34,424 nt of DNA from the NCBI GenBank assembly GCA_033809415.1, contig JAPXLT010000013.1, positions 1-34,424 on the forward strand, given 5' to 3'. Numbering within the stretch: position 1 is the first letter of the stretch; each line of letters starts with the position of its first letter. This DNA is from JAQVUB01 sp033809415. GTDB lineage: Bacteria; Verrucomicrobiota; Lentisphaeria; Oligosphaerales; Oligosphaeraceae. Positions 1 through 8,796 of this stretch are shown one piece after another. The translations under genes and the position numbers were made by a program. A model generated the notes under the pieces. The model was not told the DNA's origin and ran no database searches. It saw only the letters and a program-made list of their open reading frames with translations.

Positions 1-342
1 CAACTCCGTAAAGCCGATCTTGGCACACAAGAATTTTGGACAGGGATTATGTCGCGCCCTTACAGGGCTTTGCCGATGGTGTGATCCCTGACCCAGGGCG
101 TTGCCCTGGGCTGGTATGTCGCGCCCCTTCAGGGCTAATTCCGGCATCGTCGATCCGACCGATCTACTTGATCCGACCAATCCGTCAGAGAAACCAACAA
201 AACAGACCGAAATTCCGCTTGCCATCCCATCCGTCAAAGCAGCAACCCCTATAAAAAAATTTTCGTGGCTTTTCGTGTATTTCGTGGTTAAAAAATCTTA
301 AGTAACGAGTATTGGGGTGCAGGGTGCAGGGTGCATGAGTAT
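1..342. repeat. Intergenic repeat cluster at left edge
   Basis: No gene is visible. Two direct copies of a sequence starting ATGTCGCGCCC and ending CAGGGCT lie at 49-69 and 116-136. Between them is a perfect 8-bp hairpin, CCCAGGGC-GTT-GCCCTGGG (92-110). A dispersed repeat follows at about 220-298 on the minus strand (CCTATAAA, then TTTTCGTG units, then GGTTAAAAAATC). Three GTGCAGG heptamers at about 316-334 lie just beyond the stop of the BatA-like gene. The small open frames here are repeat translations and are not credible genes. Confidence 0.7.
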
Positions 343-2304
343 TCAGGCTTTACGGTCGGCATGTTGGCAGAGAAGGGCTTCGATCAGGATGAACACAGCC
401 ATTGCCAGTGCCCAGAATTTCCAGAGCGGGCGGCTGTCGGTCGAGGGGGGCAGGAGCGGCATTCCGGCAGTTGTTGAGCCGCTTTGCAGCAGGCGCAGAA
501 GATCGCCTGTTTTGACCGTGTCCGGGCTTGATTCGGCGGGGTTGAGATTGATCTCGATGAGGTATTCGCCGATTCTTGCCAGCCCGGGCTGCGTGGTGTC
601 AACCGCTTTCTCCGGTAGGATTTCGCTGCCGTCCAGACGGGTGATTTTTGGCAGCGGTTCGCCGCAGGTGATTTTTTTGCGCCCATGATCGGCAGGAATG
701 AGTGCTGCGCAGAGTTCCCGCAACAAGGGCAGGAAAGATTGTGACAGGGGAAAATCGCTCCAGGAGAGATCGAAGGCGAAGGCAAAGCTGTAAAAATGTC
801 CTTTGCCATGTTCTCTTTCCAGCAGAACCGGCAACCCGGCCAGTGTGCGCAGCAGGACTTTTTCCTGGGAACCGGGTTGCAAGCGGGCGTGTTTGCGGAT
901 ATTAAACAGGAAAAGGTCGCTGCTGTTTTCGGGAGGAAAGATGTCTTGCAGCATCGAGTCCGGCGCGAGCCAACCCAGGCCGAGCGCGCTGTGCCGGGAC
1001 GCTTCACCAACCATGCCATTGAAGGCAATGTCACAGAAGCCCTGCCCCTGAAGCGCATGCCAACTTAGATTCGGAGCAGGCCCCGGACAGTGAAAGATGC
1101 TGCCGCCGGCAAGCATGAAGTCTTTCAGGCGTTGAAGATCATTGCTGCTGAGGCGTTCTGAAGCCCCCAGCAGGAAGATCGTCTGGCAGCTGTCCAGGTC
1201 GGCGGCAAACAGGGCACCTGCGCCAAGACGCTGCACCCGGAAAAGGCCGGGGATTCCATCCTGCTCGGCTTCCAGCGCCTTCTGTGTGAAAAAAGCTGCC
1301 ATGTCGGAGTTTTCAGAGGGTTCATCCGGCAGGACGAGCAGGACATTGACCGGTTGCGGGTTGCCAGCCCAGAAGCAGAAGTAGTCATCTCGAGCGAAAG
1401 AGTCCCTCGAGAGGGTGGCGCTGCCCTGACTGCCTTGCCCATCGAGGGATTGAAAGACAAAAGCGATGCGTTGCGTCTGCATCGGGGGCAGGGTGATTTC
1501 GCGGGTCTGTGTCTCGGTGCCCAGGCGAACCGTCAACAGGCGCTGTTGGGGCACCGCTGAATAATTCCGGCAGTTGACCAGAATCCGCTGTTGCTGGTTG
1601 CCAAGCGGCATGACAGTGACTTCAAAAACCGAGCAATTATCGCTTGTCTCGCGCATGGTCGGAAGCAATTCCAGGGAAATGTCTTCCGGCAGGTGGATTT
1701 TTTTCAAGTTCCAGTCCGATCGCTGGAAATCGCTGATGACATATAGTTTTTTTCTGCCGGCTTCTGCGGAGAATGCGGAGATTGCCGCAGCCAATGCGTC
1801 TTCCGGGTTGCTGACCGTGTAACCCGGCTTCCAGTCCTCGATCAGCGCATGGAGTGGCTCGAGATCGTTTTGGAAAGGTGCAATGGCCAGTGTTTGCATG
1901 GCATAGACAGCTCCGCCATATTGCCAGCCAGAGAGTTTCTCGAGGGCATCTTTTACCAGTTGCTTGCCTTGCTCGAGGCTGCCATCGGTCTGCATGCTGG
2001 CAGATGCATCGAGCAGGAAGAAGGCCTGCTTCAGGTCGTTGCTCGGGGTAACTTTGGGTTTTGGACGCCAGTGGGGACGTGCCATGGTGATGACCAGGCA
2101 GGCGAAAATGATCATTCGGCAGAGAAGTAAAATCCAGTCCCGGAGCTGTTTGCGACCCTCGCGCGGCAGTTGGGAGATTTGCAGGAAGCGGATGCTGGGG
2201 AAGACGTGTCGCCGACTGCGCTTTCGGTTGAGCAGGTGCAGCAGCAGGGGGGCAGCCAAGGCCAGCAATCCCCAGAGAAAGAACGGATATGTGAACGAAA
2301 GCAT
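343..2304 (-). CDS. BatA-like membrane protein with vWA domain
   Basis: Membrane-anchored von Willebrand factor A protein of 653 aa. Residues 1-80 match the BatA N-terminal domain: a membrane segment at about 7-25, the basic LLNRKRSRRHVFPSIRF stretch, and a second membrane segment at about 56-74. The vWA domain follows, with a MIDAS motif DASAS at residues 99-103. The middle and C-terminal parts are probably a GATase-like/extracytoplasmic region, and a last membrane helix is at about 628-646. The ATG overlaps the stop of the upstream DUF58 gene by one base (TGATG), so the two are translationally coupled. In related bacteria such pairs work with a MoxR AAA ATPase at the envelope; none is present here. 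The exact function is not known. Confidence 0.88.
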   Translation of the reverse strand: MLSFTYPFFLWGLLALAAPLLLHLLNRKRSRRHVFPSIRFLQISQLPREGRKQLRDWILLLCRMIIFACLVITMARPHWRPKPKVTPSNDLKQAFFLLDASASMQTDGSLEQGKQLVKDALEKLSGWQYGGAVYAMQTLAIAPFQNDLEPLHALIEDWKPGYTVSNPEDALAAAISAFSAEAGRKKLYVISDFQRSDWNLKKIHLPEDISLELLPTMRETSDNCSVFEVTVMPLGNQQQRILVNCRNYSAVPQQRLLTVRLGTETQTREITLPPMQTQRIAFVFQSLDGQGSQGSATLSRDSFARDDYFCFWAGNPQPVNVLLVLPDEPSENSDMAAFFTQKALEAEQDGIPGLFRVQRLGAGALFAADLDSCQTIFLLGASERLSSNDLQRLKDFMLAGGSIFHCPGPAPNLSWHALQGQGFCDIAFNGMVGEASRHSALGLGWLAPDSMLQDIFPPENSSDLFLFNIRKHARLQPGSQEKVLLRTLAGLPVLLEREHGKGHFYSFAFAFDLSWSDFPLSQSFLPLLRELCAALIPADHGRKKITCGEPLPKITRLDGSEILPEKAVDTTQPGLARIGEYLIEINLNPAESSPDTVKTGDLLRLLQSGSTTAGMPLLPPSTDSRPLWKFWALAMAVFILIEALLCQHADRKA

Positions 2305-3209
2305 CAGCGCAGTCCTTCGCGTTTATGAAGCCAGGCGGCGAGCAGGTAGCCAATATTGTCCGAAGTGGCGGCAAGCAGATAGTCGGTTTGCTGATCGAGG
2401 CAATGCCTGCGGGTGCGTTCGAGGAAATCATCCATGCGTTTTTTGTAGACATCGCGTATCAGGCTGGCGGTCGTGGTGATTTCAAGGTTGCTTTCACTAT
2501 CGACAAAGCGGAGCGTTTCATTGAAGGGCAGGGTGAGTTCATCGTCATCGAGAATCTGGCAGACCAGCCCATCGTGGCCGGAAAAGCGGAAGCGGCGCAG
2601 GGCTTTTCCGAGTTGATCCTCGAAACCCTGGAAATCTGAAAGCCAGATGACCAGGCTGCGCCTCTTGAGATATTCCTCAGTATGGCGCATGGCCAGCGCA
2701 TGGTCGGCTTTGCCATCAGGTGTGATTTTCTCGAGACCAGCCAGAATTTTCGGCAGGTTGCCGGCATGGCTGCCCGGCGGAGTCGCCATTTTCATCGTAT
2801 CGGAATAGATAAAGAGTCCGACTTGATCCCCTTGCGAGCGTGCAAGGTAGGCCATACATGCGGCAATAATCGCTGCATAGCGGAATTTGCTGCATGGCGC
2901 TTTTTCGCCTTTATAGTCCATCGAGGCACTGGCATCCAGCAGGATGGCGCAGCGCAGATTCGTCTCCTCGTGATAGACTTTCGAGCAAGCCTTGCCCTGG
3001 CGCGCAAGCAGCTTCCAATCGAGATACTTCAGGTCGTCGCCGGGGACATAACTGCGGTACTGCATGAATTCGCTGCCAGTGCCGCGGCATCGACTGCGGT
3101 GCAAGCCGGATATCAGGCCCTCGACAGCAGTTTTTGCCAGCAGATGGTAATCACTGATGCGCGACAAAATCGCAGGAGATAATAGTTCTGATAGGGGAAT
3201 TTCTGCCAT
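2304..3209 (-). CDS. DUF58 domain protein (vWA-like)
   Basis: Cytoplasmic protein of 301 aa and the first gene of a two-gene operon with the BatA-like protein. The DUF58 signature YRSYVPGDDLKYLDWK is at residues 51-66. A vWA fold follows with MIDAS residues DASAS at 92-96. No membrane segment is seen. DUF58 proteins normally occur as moxR-DUF58-bat sets and are thought to help assemble or stabilise envelope complexes. Upstream, 3210-3294 should hold the promoter, then a MITE-like element and the divergent ABC operon. No moxR gene sits in the expected place. The ATG at 3209 is followed by a typical DUF58 N-terminus; I see no strong ribosome binding site. Confidence 0.9.
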   Translation of the reverse strand: MAEIPLSELLSPAILSRISDYHLLAKTAVEGLISGLHRSRCRGTGSEFMQYRSYVPGDDLKYLDWKLLARQGKACSKVYHEETNLRCAILLDASASMDYKGEKAPCSKFRYAAIIAACMAYLARSQGDQVGLFIYSDTMKMATPPGSHAGNLPKILAGLEKITPDGKADHALAMRHTEEYLKRRSLVIWLSDFQGFEDQLGKALRRFRFSGHDGLVCQILDDDELTLPFNETLRFVDSESNLEITTTASLIRDVYKKRMDDFLERTRRHCLDQQTDYLLAATSDNIGYLLAAWLHKREGLR

Positions 3210-3294
3210 CGTTACAACGAAAAAACTTGGAGTGGACTATCATTTATCCGTAGATTAAACAAATAATATAATACCTAACTTGATGAAAATTGGG

Positions 3295-3550
3295 TCAGGG
3301 CGTTTTCATTCATTTTCATGGACATGGACAAGAATGGACATCATGGACGGAATGGACGCGATGGACTTTTCGTTTGATGGACGAATGGACAGGTTCAAGG
3401 ACGTCACCTGCTGTACGTGTCCATTTTGTCCATAAAGACATGTCCATTTATGTCCATTTATGTCCATGACGTCCATTGCGTCCATCGTGTCCCTGTCCAT
3501 TAAAAAACGAGCCATTTTCCGATGTAGTTAAGAGGATGAAAACGCCCTGA
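3295..3550. mobile_element. MITE-like element with 15-bp TIRs and 8-bp TSD
   Basis: A 256-bp element. Its ends are a perfect 15-bp inverted repeat: TCAGGGCGTTTTCAT at 3295-3309 and its exact reverse complement at 3536-3550. It is flanked immediately by a perfect 8-bp direct repeat AAATTGGG (3287-3294 and 3551-3558), which is the mark expected of transposition. The left half inside is built of ATGGACNNN units and the right half of GTCCATNNN units, so the whole element could fold as a long imperfect hairpin. It has no convincing open reading frame and must have been moved by a transposase encoded elsewhere. Confidence 0.85.
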
Positions 3551-3558
3551 AAATTGGG

Positions 3559-3795
3559 TTCGGGGATAACGGGGGATTGCATCTGAGAAATTTCTGGATG
3601 AGAAACAGTGGAGATCATGCGTGTTATATTAATTATTTTAACAACGAAAAGACACGAAAAGACACGAAAGTTTTTGTTTTTTGGCACCAACGCTTTTTTT
3701 TTGTGTCAAATATGAAGTTCCGGGCCAGCTGGCTGGCCGCTTGCGGGGTTGTGTCCGCAGGGAGATTCGAGACAAACATAGGAGAAACGAAGGGC
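3559..3795 (+). repeat. Leader of ABC operon with dispersed repeat
   Basis: Non-coding stretch between the MITE and the ABC ATPase gene. It holds a copy of the dispersed repeat at 3636-3676 (TTTTAACAACGAAAAG then ACACGAAAAG). This is one of the few copies not lying 3' of a gene. An AGGAGA ribosome binding site at about 3780-3785 precedes the ATG at 3796. An upstream in-frame extension from a TTG at 3577 runs through the repeat and is not taken as coding. Confidence 0.6.
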
Positions 3796-4755
3796 ATGAT
3801 TAAGACAATTGACGTGCGGAAATCCTTCGGCTCTTCTCTTGCCGTTGACCAGGTTTCATTCGAGGTCAACAAGGGGGAAGTGCTGGGATTTCTCGGCCCC
3901 AATGGTGCCGGTAAGTCCACGACGATGCGATTGATAACCGGCTTCTTGCCGCTGTCCGGCGGCAAAGTCAAGATAGGGGACTATGATATTGAAGAGAATC
4001 CGATCGAGGCTAAGAGGCTGATGGGGTACTTGCCGGAGAATGCGCCGGCATACGCGGACATGTCGGTGATTTCGTTTCTCGAATTTGTGGCAAAAATACG
4101 CGGACTGCGTGGTGCCGAGGTGAAGGAGGCAGTCGAGAAGGCGATTCGCACCTGCCATCTGGAAAAAGTCCGCATGCAAATTATTGACACCCTTTCCAAG
4201 GGATATCTGCACCGCGTCTGCTTTGCACAGGCGATCCTGCACGATCCGCCCATATTGATCCTCGATGAACCCACGGACGGACTCGATCCGAATCAGAAAC
4301 ACGAAATGCGTGAACTGATCAAGGAGATGGGCAAAACGAAAGCAATTATCGTTTCGACGCATATTCTCGAGGAAGTCGAGGCGATCTGCACACGCGTGAT
4401 CATTATTGACCAGGGCAAACTGGTTTTCAACGGAACACCGGCGGAATTGCTGGCAAAATCCCCTGAAGCGGGTCAGGTGGTAGTACGAATTCAGGGACAC
4501 AATGCCACTGAAATCCGTGAAAAACTGCCGGAGATTCCCGATGTGGCCAGTGTCCGCATCTCGAAGGAAGCTCCTGCCGGTGTCACTGCGATTTTGTCAG
4601 CCAAGCCTGATAGGGCGGTGCAGGCCGGGAAAGTGCAAAAGTTCCTGCGGGATTTGAACTGGGATTTTGATGAATTGTATACAGAGAAGGGGCGTCTTGA
4701 TGAAGTCTTCCGCCAGATTACCAGTCTGGACAGCGCCGGGGAGGTGACAAAATGA
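3796..4755 (+). CDS. ABC transporter ATP-binding protein (GldA/CcmA-like)
   Basis: ATPase subunit of 319 aa. The start was chosen at 3796 because MIKTIDVRKSFG is the normal N-terminus of the family and AGGAGA lies 10 bases upstream. Walker A GPNGAGKST is at about residues 34-42. The signature is the GldA-type LSKGY variant rather than LSGGQ, followed by the Walker B region ILILDEPTDGLDP and the switch histidine in STHILEE. A C-terminal domain of about 100 aa follows the ATPase core. The stop overlaps the start of the permease gene (ATGA). With the next three genes it forms an ABC-2 type system of GldA-GldF-GldG style. In PVC bacteria this set occurs without gliding, and its substrate is unknown. 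Confidence 0.93.
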   Translation: MIKTIDVRKSFGSSLAVDQVSFEVNKGEVLGFLGPNGAGKSTTMRLITGFLPLSGGKVKIGDYDIEENPIEAKRLMGYLPENAPAYADMSVISFLEFVAKIRGLRGAEVKEAVEKAIRTCHLEKVRMQIIDTLSKGYLHRVCFAQAILHDPPILILDEPTDGLDPNQKHEMRELIKEMGKTKAIIVSTHILEEVEAICTRVIIIDQGKLVFNGTPAELLAKSPEAGQVVVRIQGHNATEIREKLPEIPDVASVRISKEAPAGVTAILSAKPDRAVQAGKVQKFLRDLNWDFDELYTEKGRLDEVFRQITSLDSAGEVTK

Positions 4756-5486
4756 GAAATGCGATGATTATTGCCAAGCGCGAACTGGTGGGTTACTTCA
4801 CTTCGCCGGTGGCGTATGTTTTTCTGGTGATCTTCCTAGTTCTGACCGGCTTCTTCACCTTTATGATGGGCAATTTCTTTGCCCGCAACGATGCCAGTTT
4901 GCTCAGTTTTTTTGTCTGGCATCCATGGTTGTACATGCTTTTGGTGCCCGCAGTCGGCATGCGTCTTTGGGCTGAAGAGCACCGCATGGGCACGCTCGAA
5001 CTGTTGTTTACCATGCCTATCGCCCCGGCACAGGCGATTTGGGGAAAATTCATCGCCGGCTGGATATTCCTGGGAGTTGCTTTGCTGCTGACGCTGCCAA
5101 TGGTGTTTACGGTGTATTATTTGGGTGAGCCTGATGGCGGTCCGATACTGACCGGTTATTTAGGCAGTTTTCTGATGGCGGGCTGTTATCTTTCGCTTAG
5201 CGGCATGACCTCGGCCATGACCCGGAACCAGGTGATCAGCTTCATCACTTCCGTAGTGATCTGCCTGTTGCTGGTTCTGGCCGGTTATCCGCCAGTGACC
5301 AACATCCTGCTCAAATGGGGCGCACCCAATGCCCTGGTCGAGTTTGCAGCGGGGCTGAGCGTGGTGTTCCATTTCGAGAGTATGCAGAGAGGAGTGCTCG
5401 ATATCCGCGATCTGATTTATTTCCTCTCCGTAATCGCGTTTGCCATTTTCACCACAGGCGTGGTGCTGAAGAGCAAGCGCTCCTGA
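4752..5486 (+). CDS. ABC-2 type permease (GldF-like)
   Basis: Integral membrane protein of 244 aa with about six hydrophobic segments. The first is at residues 16-40, after the usual IIAKRELVGYFTSPVAYVF start seen in GldF-like permeases. It contains the family landmark LLVPAVGMRLWAEEHRMGTLELLFTMPI at about 62-90, the cytoplasmic coupling region that contacts the ATPase. A strong GGAGGTGA site at 4740-4747 inside the ATPase gene, together with the ATGA overlap, shows translational coupling. It is the membrane channel partner of the preceding ATPase; the exported substrate is not known. Confidence 0.92.
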   Translation: MRNAMIIAKRELVGYFTSPVAYVFLVIFLVLTGFFTFMMGNFFARNDASLLSFFVWHPWLYMLLVPAVGMRLWAEEHRMGTLELLFTMPIAPAQAIWGKFIAGWIFLGVALLLTLPMVFTVYYLGEPDGGPILTGYLGSFLMAGCYLSLSGMTSAMTRNQVISFITSVVICLLLVLAGYPPVTNILLKWGAPNALVEFAAGLSVVFHFESMQRGVLDIRDLIYFLSVIAFAIFTTGVVLKSKRS

Positions 5487-5524
5487 GATGCGGCAGAAAT
5501 TTCTGAAAGGAGCTTAATAGAACT

Positions 5525-7435
5525 ATGAGCATGGAAAAGAAAAAATTTGCCGCAACGATGACTTCTCTGGCAGGAGTCATCATCTTTGCGGTGATTGTCA
5601 TTATCGTCAATCGTTTGTTCGCCCCCGTCAATGCCCGCTTGGATTTTACCGACGGGAAAATTTATACGCTGTCAGAAGGAACTAGGCAGATTCTGCAGGG
5701 GCTTGACAAGCATGTCAGCATCCGTTTTTATTACTCGCGTGATGTGGCCGGCATGCCAGTCTACCTGAAGACCTATGCAACGCGGGTCGAGGACTTGCTG
5801 GATGAGTACAAGCGACTCGGAGGCAAGAACCTCGATGTCAAGAAGCTGAATCCGAAGCCGGATTCGGACGAGGAGGATTCCGCGAATATGGATGGCGTCA
5901 CCGGACATGCCACGGACGCCATGGGCATGGGGGATCGCATCTATCTGGGCATTGCAGTGAGCTGCGCCGGCAAGACTGTGGCGCTGCCCTTTCTCAGCCC
6001 GGACAAGGAGGCGCTCCTCGAGTACGATTTGACCCGTGCGATTTCGCAGGTACAGGTTACCAAGAAGGCTCGCATTGGTGTCATGAGTGCGATGCAGGTC
6101 ATGGGCGGCATTGACAATCCGCAGGCGATGATGATGGGGCAGGGCGGCATGAAGCCGGCTTGGGCGGTCATCAACGAACTCAAGCAGTCTTTCGAAGTCG
6201 TGGAAGTCCCGATGACCAGTGAAAGCATTACCGATGATATCGATCTTCTTCTGCTGATCCATCCCAAGGAAATCTCCGAGGCGTCGATGTTTGCGATAGA
6301 TCAGTTTGTTTTGCGGGGCGGTCGTTTGCTGGCTTTTGTCGATCCTCTGTGCATGGTTGACATGCAGAACCAGCAGCAACAGCAATACATGCCGCCGATG
6401 CCTTCCAACCTGGCGACTTTGTTCACTGCCTGGGGCGTGAATTTTGAAACCAGCAAAATCGTTGTTGATCGCAAGCTGGCCACCCGCATCCGTACCGGCC
6501 AGGGATCGGATGTGCTGCCGACGGTCATCACCCTAGGCAAGGACGAGATCAGCAGTGATGATCCGGCCACTTCCGCGCTGAACAATATGCTGCTTTTCAC
6601 CGCCGGGGCTTTTACCGGCGATCCCGCCGAAGGCCTGGTAAAAACGGTGCTGCTGAACAGCTCCGATGATGTGCAGTTGATGGAAAGTTTCATGACTCAG
6701 CGCAGGGGCGAGGATATCCTGCGCTCTTTCCGCTCCGATGAACGGAAGAAAGACCTGGCGATCAAGCTGACCGGCAATTTCAAAACGGCATTTCCGGGCG
6801 GCAAGCCTGACAAGCCTGCTGAAGAAGGCGAAGAGAAGAAAGCGGAGGAACCCGCTGTGGATTTTCTGACTGTCTCGAGCAAGCCAGGCGCGGTTGTTCT
6901 GGTGGCGGATGCCGATATGCTTTATGATGCATTCTGCGTAACTTCGACCAATATCTTTGGTCAGAAGATCGTGCAGCCGATCAATGACAACCTGAACTTC
7001 GCCTTGAACATGGTCGAGAATCTGCTCGGTGACAGTGCGTTGTTTGCGATTCGTTCGCGGGCGACGACTTCACGCCCCTTTACCCGGGTGCGGGACTTGC
7101 AGGCCGATGCGGAAAAACGGTTCCAGGACAAGATTGCGCGGATCGAAGCGGACCTTCGGAAAGTGCAGCAGGACATCAATGACTTGCAGCGCAAGCGTCA
7201 GAAAGGCGAGCGCGAACTGTTGTCCCGCGAGCAGCGTGAATTGCTGAAGCAGTTCCGGAAGAAGGAGGCAGAGGCCAAGCAGGAACTCAAGGTGGTTCGC
7301 AAGCAGCTCCGTCAGGATATTGACGACCTCGAGAATAATGTCATGGTGGTGAATATTGCCCTGATGCCGGTACTGGTCATCGTTGGTGGTATTGTTTTGG
7401 CAGTGGTTAAACGCAGAAGGAATGTGCGTCGATGA
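5525..7435 (+). CDS. GldG-like ABC auxiliary protein
   Basis: Protein of 636 aa anchored at both ends. One membrane helix is at residues 13-32, followed by the typical segment RLDFTDGKIYTLSEGTRQIL, then a long extracytoplasmic ABC-transporter-auxiliary (GldG-like) domain. From about 520 to 600 it is a charged coiled coil rich in Lys, Glu, Gln and Arg, and a second helix sits near 610-628. A low-complexity KPAEEGEEKKAEEP linker lies near 435-450. AGGAG at about 5509-5513 precedes the ATG at 5525; the ATG two codons later is an alternative. The stop overlaps the next gene by ATGA. It probably couples the ABC motor to envelope components. Confidence 0.9.
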   Translation: MSMEKKKFAATMTSLAGVIIFAVIVIIVNRLFAPVNARLDFTDGKIYTLSEGTRQILQGLDKHVSIRFYYSRDVAGMPVYLKTYATRVEDLLDEYKRLGGKNLDVKKLNPKPDSDEEDSANMDGVTGHATDAMGMGDRIYLGIAVSCAGKTVALPFLSPDKEALLEYDLTRAISQVQVTKKARIGVMSAMQVMGGIDNPQAMMMGQGGMKPAWAVINELKQSFEVVEVPMTSESITDDIDLLLLIHPKEISEASMFAIDQFVLRGGRLLAFVDPLCMVDMQNQQQQQYMPPMPSNLATLFTAWGVNFETSKIVVDRKLATRIRTGQGSDVLPTVITLGKDEISSDDPATSALNNMLLFTAGAFTGDPAEGLVKTVLLNSSDDVQLMESFMTQRRGEDILRSFRSDERKKDLAIKLTGNFKTAFPGGKPDKPAEEGEEKKAEEPAVDFLTVSSKPGAVVLVADADMLYDAFCVTSTNIFGQKIVQPINDNLNFALNMVENLLGDSALFAIRSRATTSRPFTRVRDLQADAEKRFQDKIARIEADLRKVQQDINDLQRKRQKGERELLSREQRELLKQFRKKEAEAKQELKVVRKQLRQDIDDLENNVMVVNIALMPVLVIVGGIVLAVVKRRRNVRR

Positions 7436-8583
7436 AAAAGAAACAGTTTATAATTTTATTGGTCGTCGGCTTGGTTCTGGCGGTCATTTATATCTGGCAG
7501 CAATCCGCCCGGACTGCGGACTGGCACGGCGGCGAAGGCTCCGTTCCGGAGCATTTGCTCGAGGCGGATTTTGATATGGAAGCTGTGGCGACTGTGCGTA
7601 TCGAGAAAGACAATCAGGTCTTGACGATGGTGAAGACTGACCAGGGCTGGGGCATGCAGGAGCGCTTTGGCTATCCGCTGGACTTTGCTAACCTGAAAAC
7701 CCTGTTCGTCGATCTCTATGAAACGAAGATTGCGCAGAAGCTGGTTTTGAATCAGGCGCAGGCCGAGGAATTGTCTCTGCTGCCTGGAAAGGGCGCGGTT
7801 GTGATGACGCTTCTGGACAAGGACGGTCGCGAGCTGAGCAAGCTGGTGTTCGGTCAAAAGCACGAGCGCGAATCCGACATGCCGCCGACTCCCTATGGCG
7901 GTGGCGGCAATATTCCGCTGGGGCGTTTCATAGCGCTTGGCGACGGACGGTATATTCTCGCGGCGAATACGTTTAGCCGTGTTGATGATAACATCACCGA
8001 TTGGCTCGACCGCGAATTCTTCAAAATCTCCGACATGAAACAGGCTGTCCTGAAAGACGGCGAAACGGTGCTCTGGGAAGCTTCCCGAGAGGACAAGAAT
8101 GCGGACCTCGAACTGGCTGGCGAGGCGCCAGAGGATAAAGAGATTGACAGCAGCAAACTCAGCGCGGTCAAGAATGCTTTTTCCTGGATTCGCTTTTCGG
8201 ATATTGCAGACCCGGCCTCGGCACCTGAAAGCACGGGTTTTGACAAGGCGAAAGTCTTGCAGGTAACTGACTTTGATGGTTTTGTCTATGATATTGTCAT
8301 TGCCGCTCCGGTGAATGGCAAGCAGCACTTGAAAGTATCGGTCAACTGGCAGGGAACCCTCGAGCGCAAGCCGGTCGCTGACGAGAAGCCCGAGGACAAG
8401 GATAAGGCGGACGCCGAATTTGCCGCTAAAGTCCGTGAAAACCAGGACAAGGCGCGTGAACTCAATGCCCGCTTGTCCCCCTGGATTTACCTGGTCGAAC
8501 CGCGCAATGTCGATAGCGTGACCATCGCCCGGGCGGATTTCTTCAAGGATAAACCAAAACCGGCGGAACCGGCCAAAGAATAA
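7432..8583 (+). CDS. DUF4340 domain protein
   Basis: Protein of 383 aa and last gene of the ABC operon. A single N-terminal membrane helix (about residues 5-22) is followed by a soluble DUF4340 domain that faces the periplasm. The C-terminal third is rich in Lys, Asp and Glu (ADEKPEDKDKADAEFAAK) and ends in a Pro-Lys-rich tail. DUF4340 genes regularly follow gldG-like genes in PVC and related bacteria, so a shared complex is likely, but no activity is established. The start codon overlaps the stop of the GldG-like gene, with AAGGAA about 10 bases upstream. Confidence 0.9.
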   Translation: MKKKQFIILLVVGLVLAVIYIWQQSARTADWHGGEGSVPEHLLEADFDMEAVATVRIEKDNQVLTMVKTDQGWGMQERFGYPLDFANLKTLFVDLYETKIAQKLVLNQAQAEELSLLPGKGAVVMTLLDKDGRELSKLVFGQKHERESDMPPTPYGGGGNIPLGRFIALGDGRYILAANTFSRVDDNITDWLDREFFKISDMKQAVLKDGETVLWEASREDKNADLELAGEAPEDKEIDSSKLSAVKNAFSWIRFSDIADPASAPESTGFDKAKVLQVTDFDGFVYDIVIAAPVNGKQHLKVSVNWQGTLERKPVADEKPEDKDKADAEFAAKVRENQDKARELNARLSPWIYLVEPRNVDSVTIARADFFKDKPKPAEPAKE

Positions 8584-8796
8584 GATTTTTTAACAACGAA
8601 AAGACCCGAAAAGGCACGAAATTTTTATAGGGTTGGTGCCTTGACGGATGGGATTGCACAGGGTGGACAGGGTGGACATTGTGGACAGAACATAGACGCC
8701 CTGCCCCCTGCCTCCTGACAGAATAGTATTTGCTTTTTAGGTGAGATGGTTTATCTTCATAATATGTGTTTATTCATAAAACGAAGGAGTCCATAT
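8584..8796 (+). repeat. Repeat-filled spacer after ABC operon
   Basis: Two bases after the DUF4340 stop, a dispersed repeat copy starts (8585-8640; T-run, AACAACGAAAAG, CACGAAATTTTTATAGGG). It is followed by a reversed partial of the GACGGATGGGATTGC repeat arm and GTGGACAGG 9-mers. The end of the spacer (about 8715-8796) is AT-rich and probably holds the promoter of the next gene, but no clear -35/-10 pair can be defended. Confidence 0.6.

Noticed and set aside
1637..2452. Long open frame of 271 codons overlapping the BatA and DUF58 genes in another frame
   Set aside because: It shows no domain pattern, while both overlapping genes have clear motifs. It is a shadow frame.
3577..3795. N-terminal extension of the ABC ATPase from a TTG
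   Set aside because: It would translate the dispersed repeat, and the family N-terminus with a good ribosome binding site begins at 3796.
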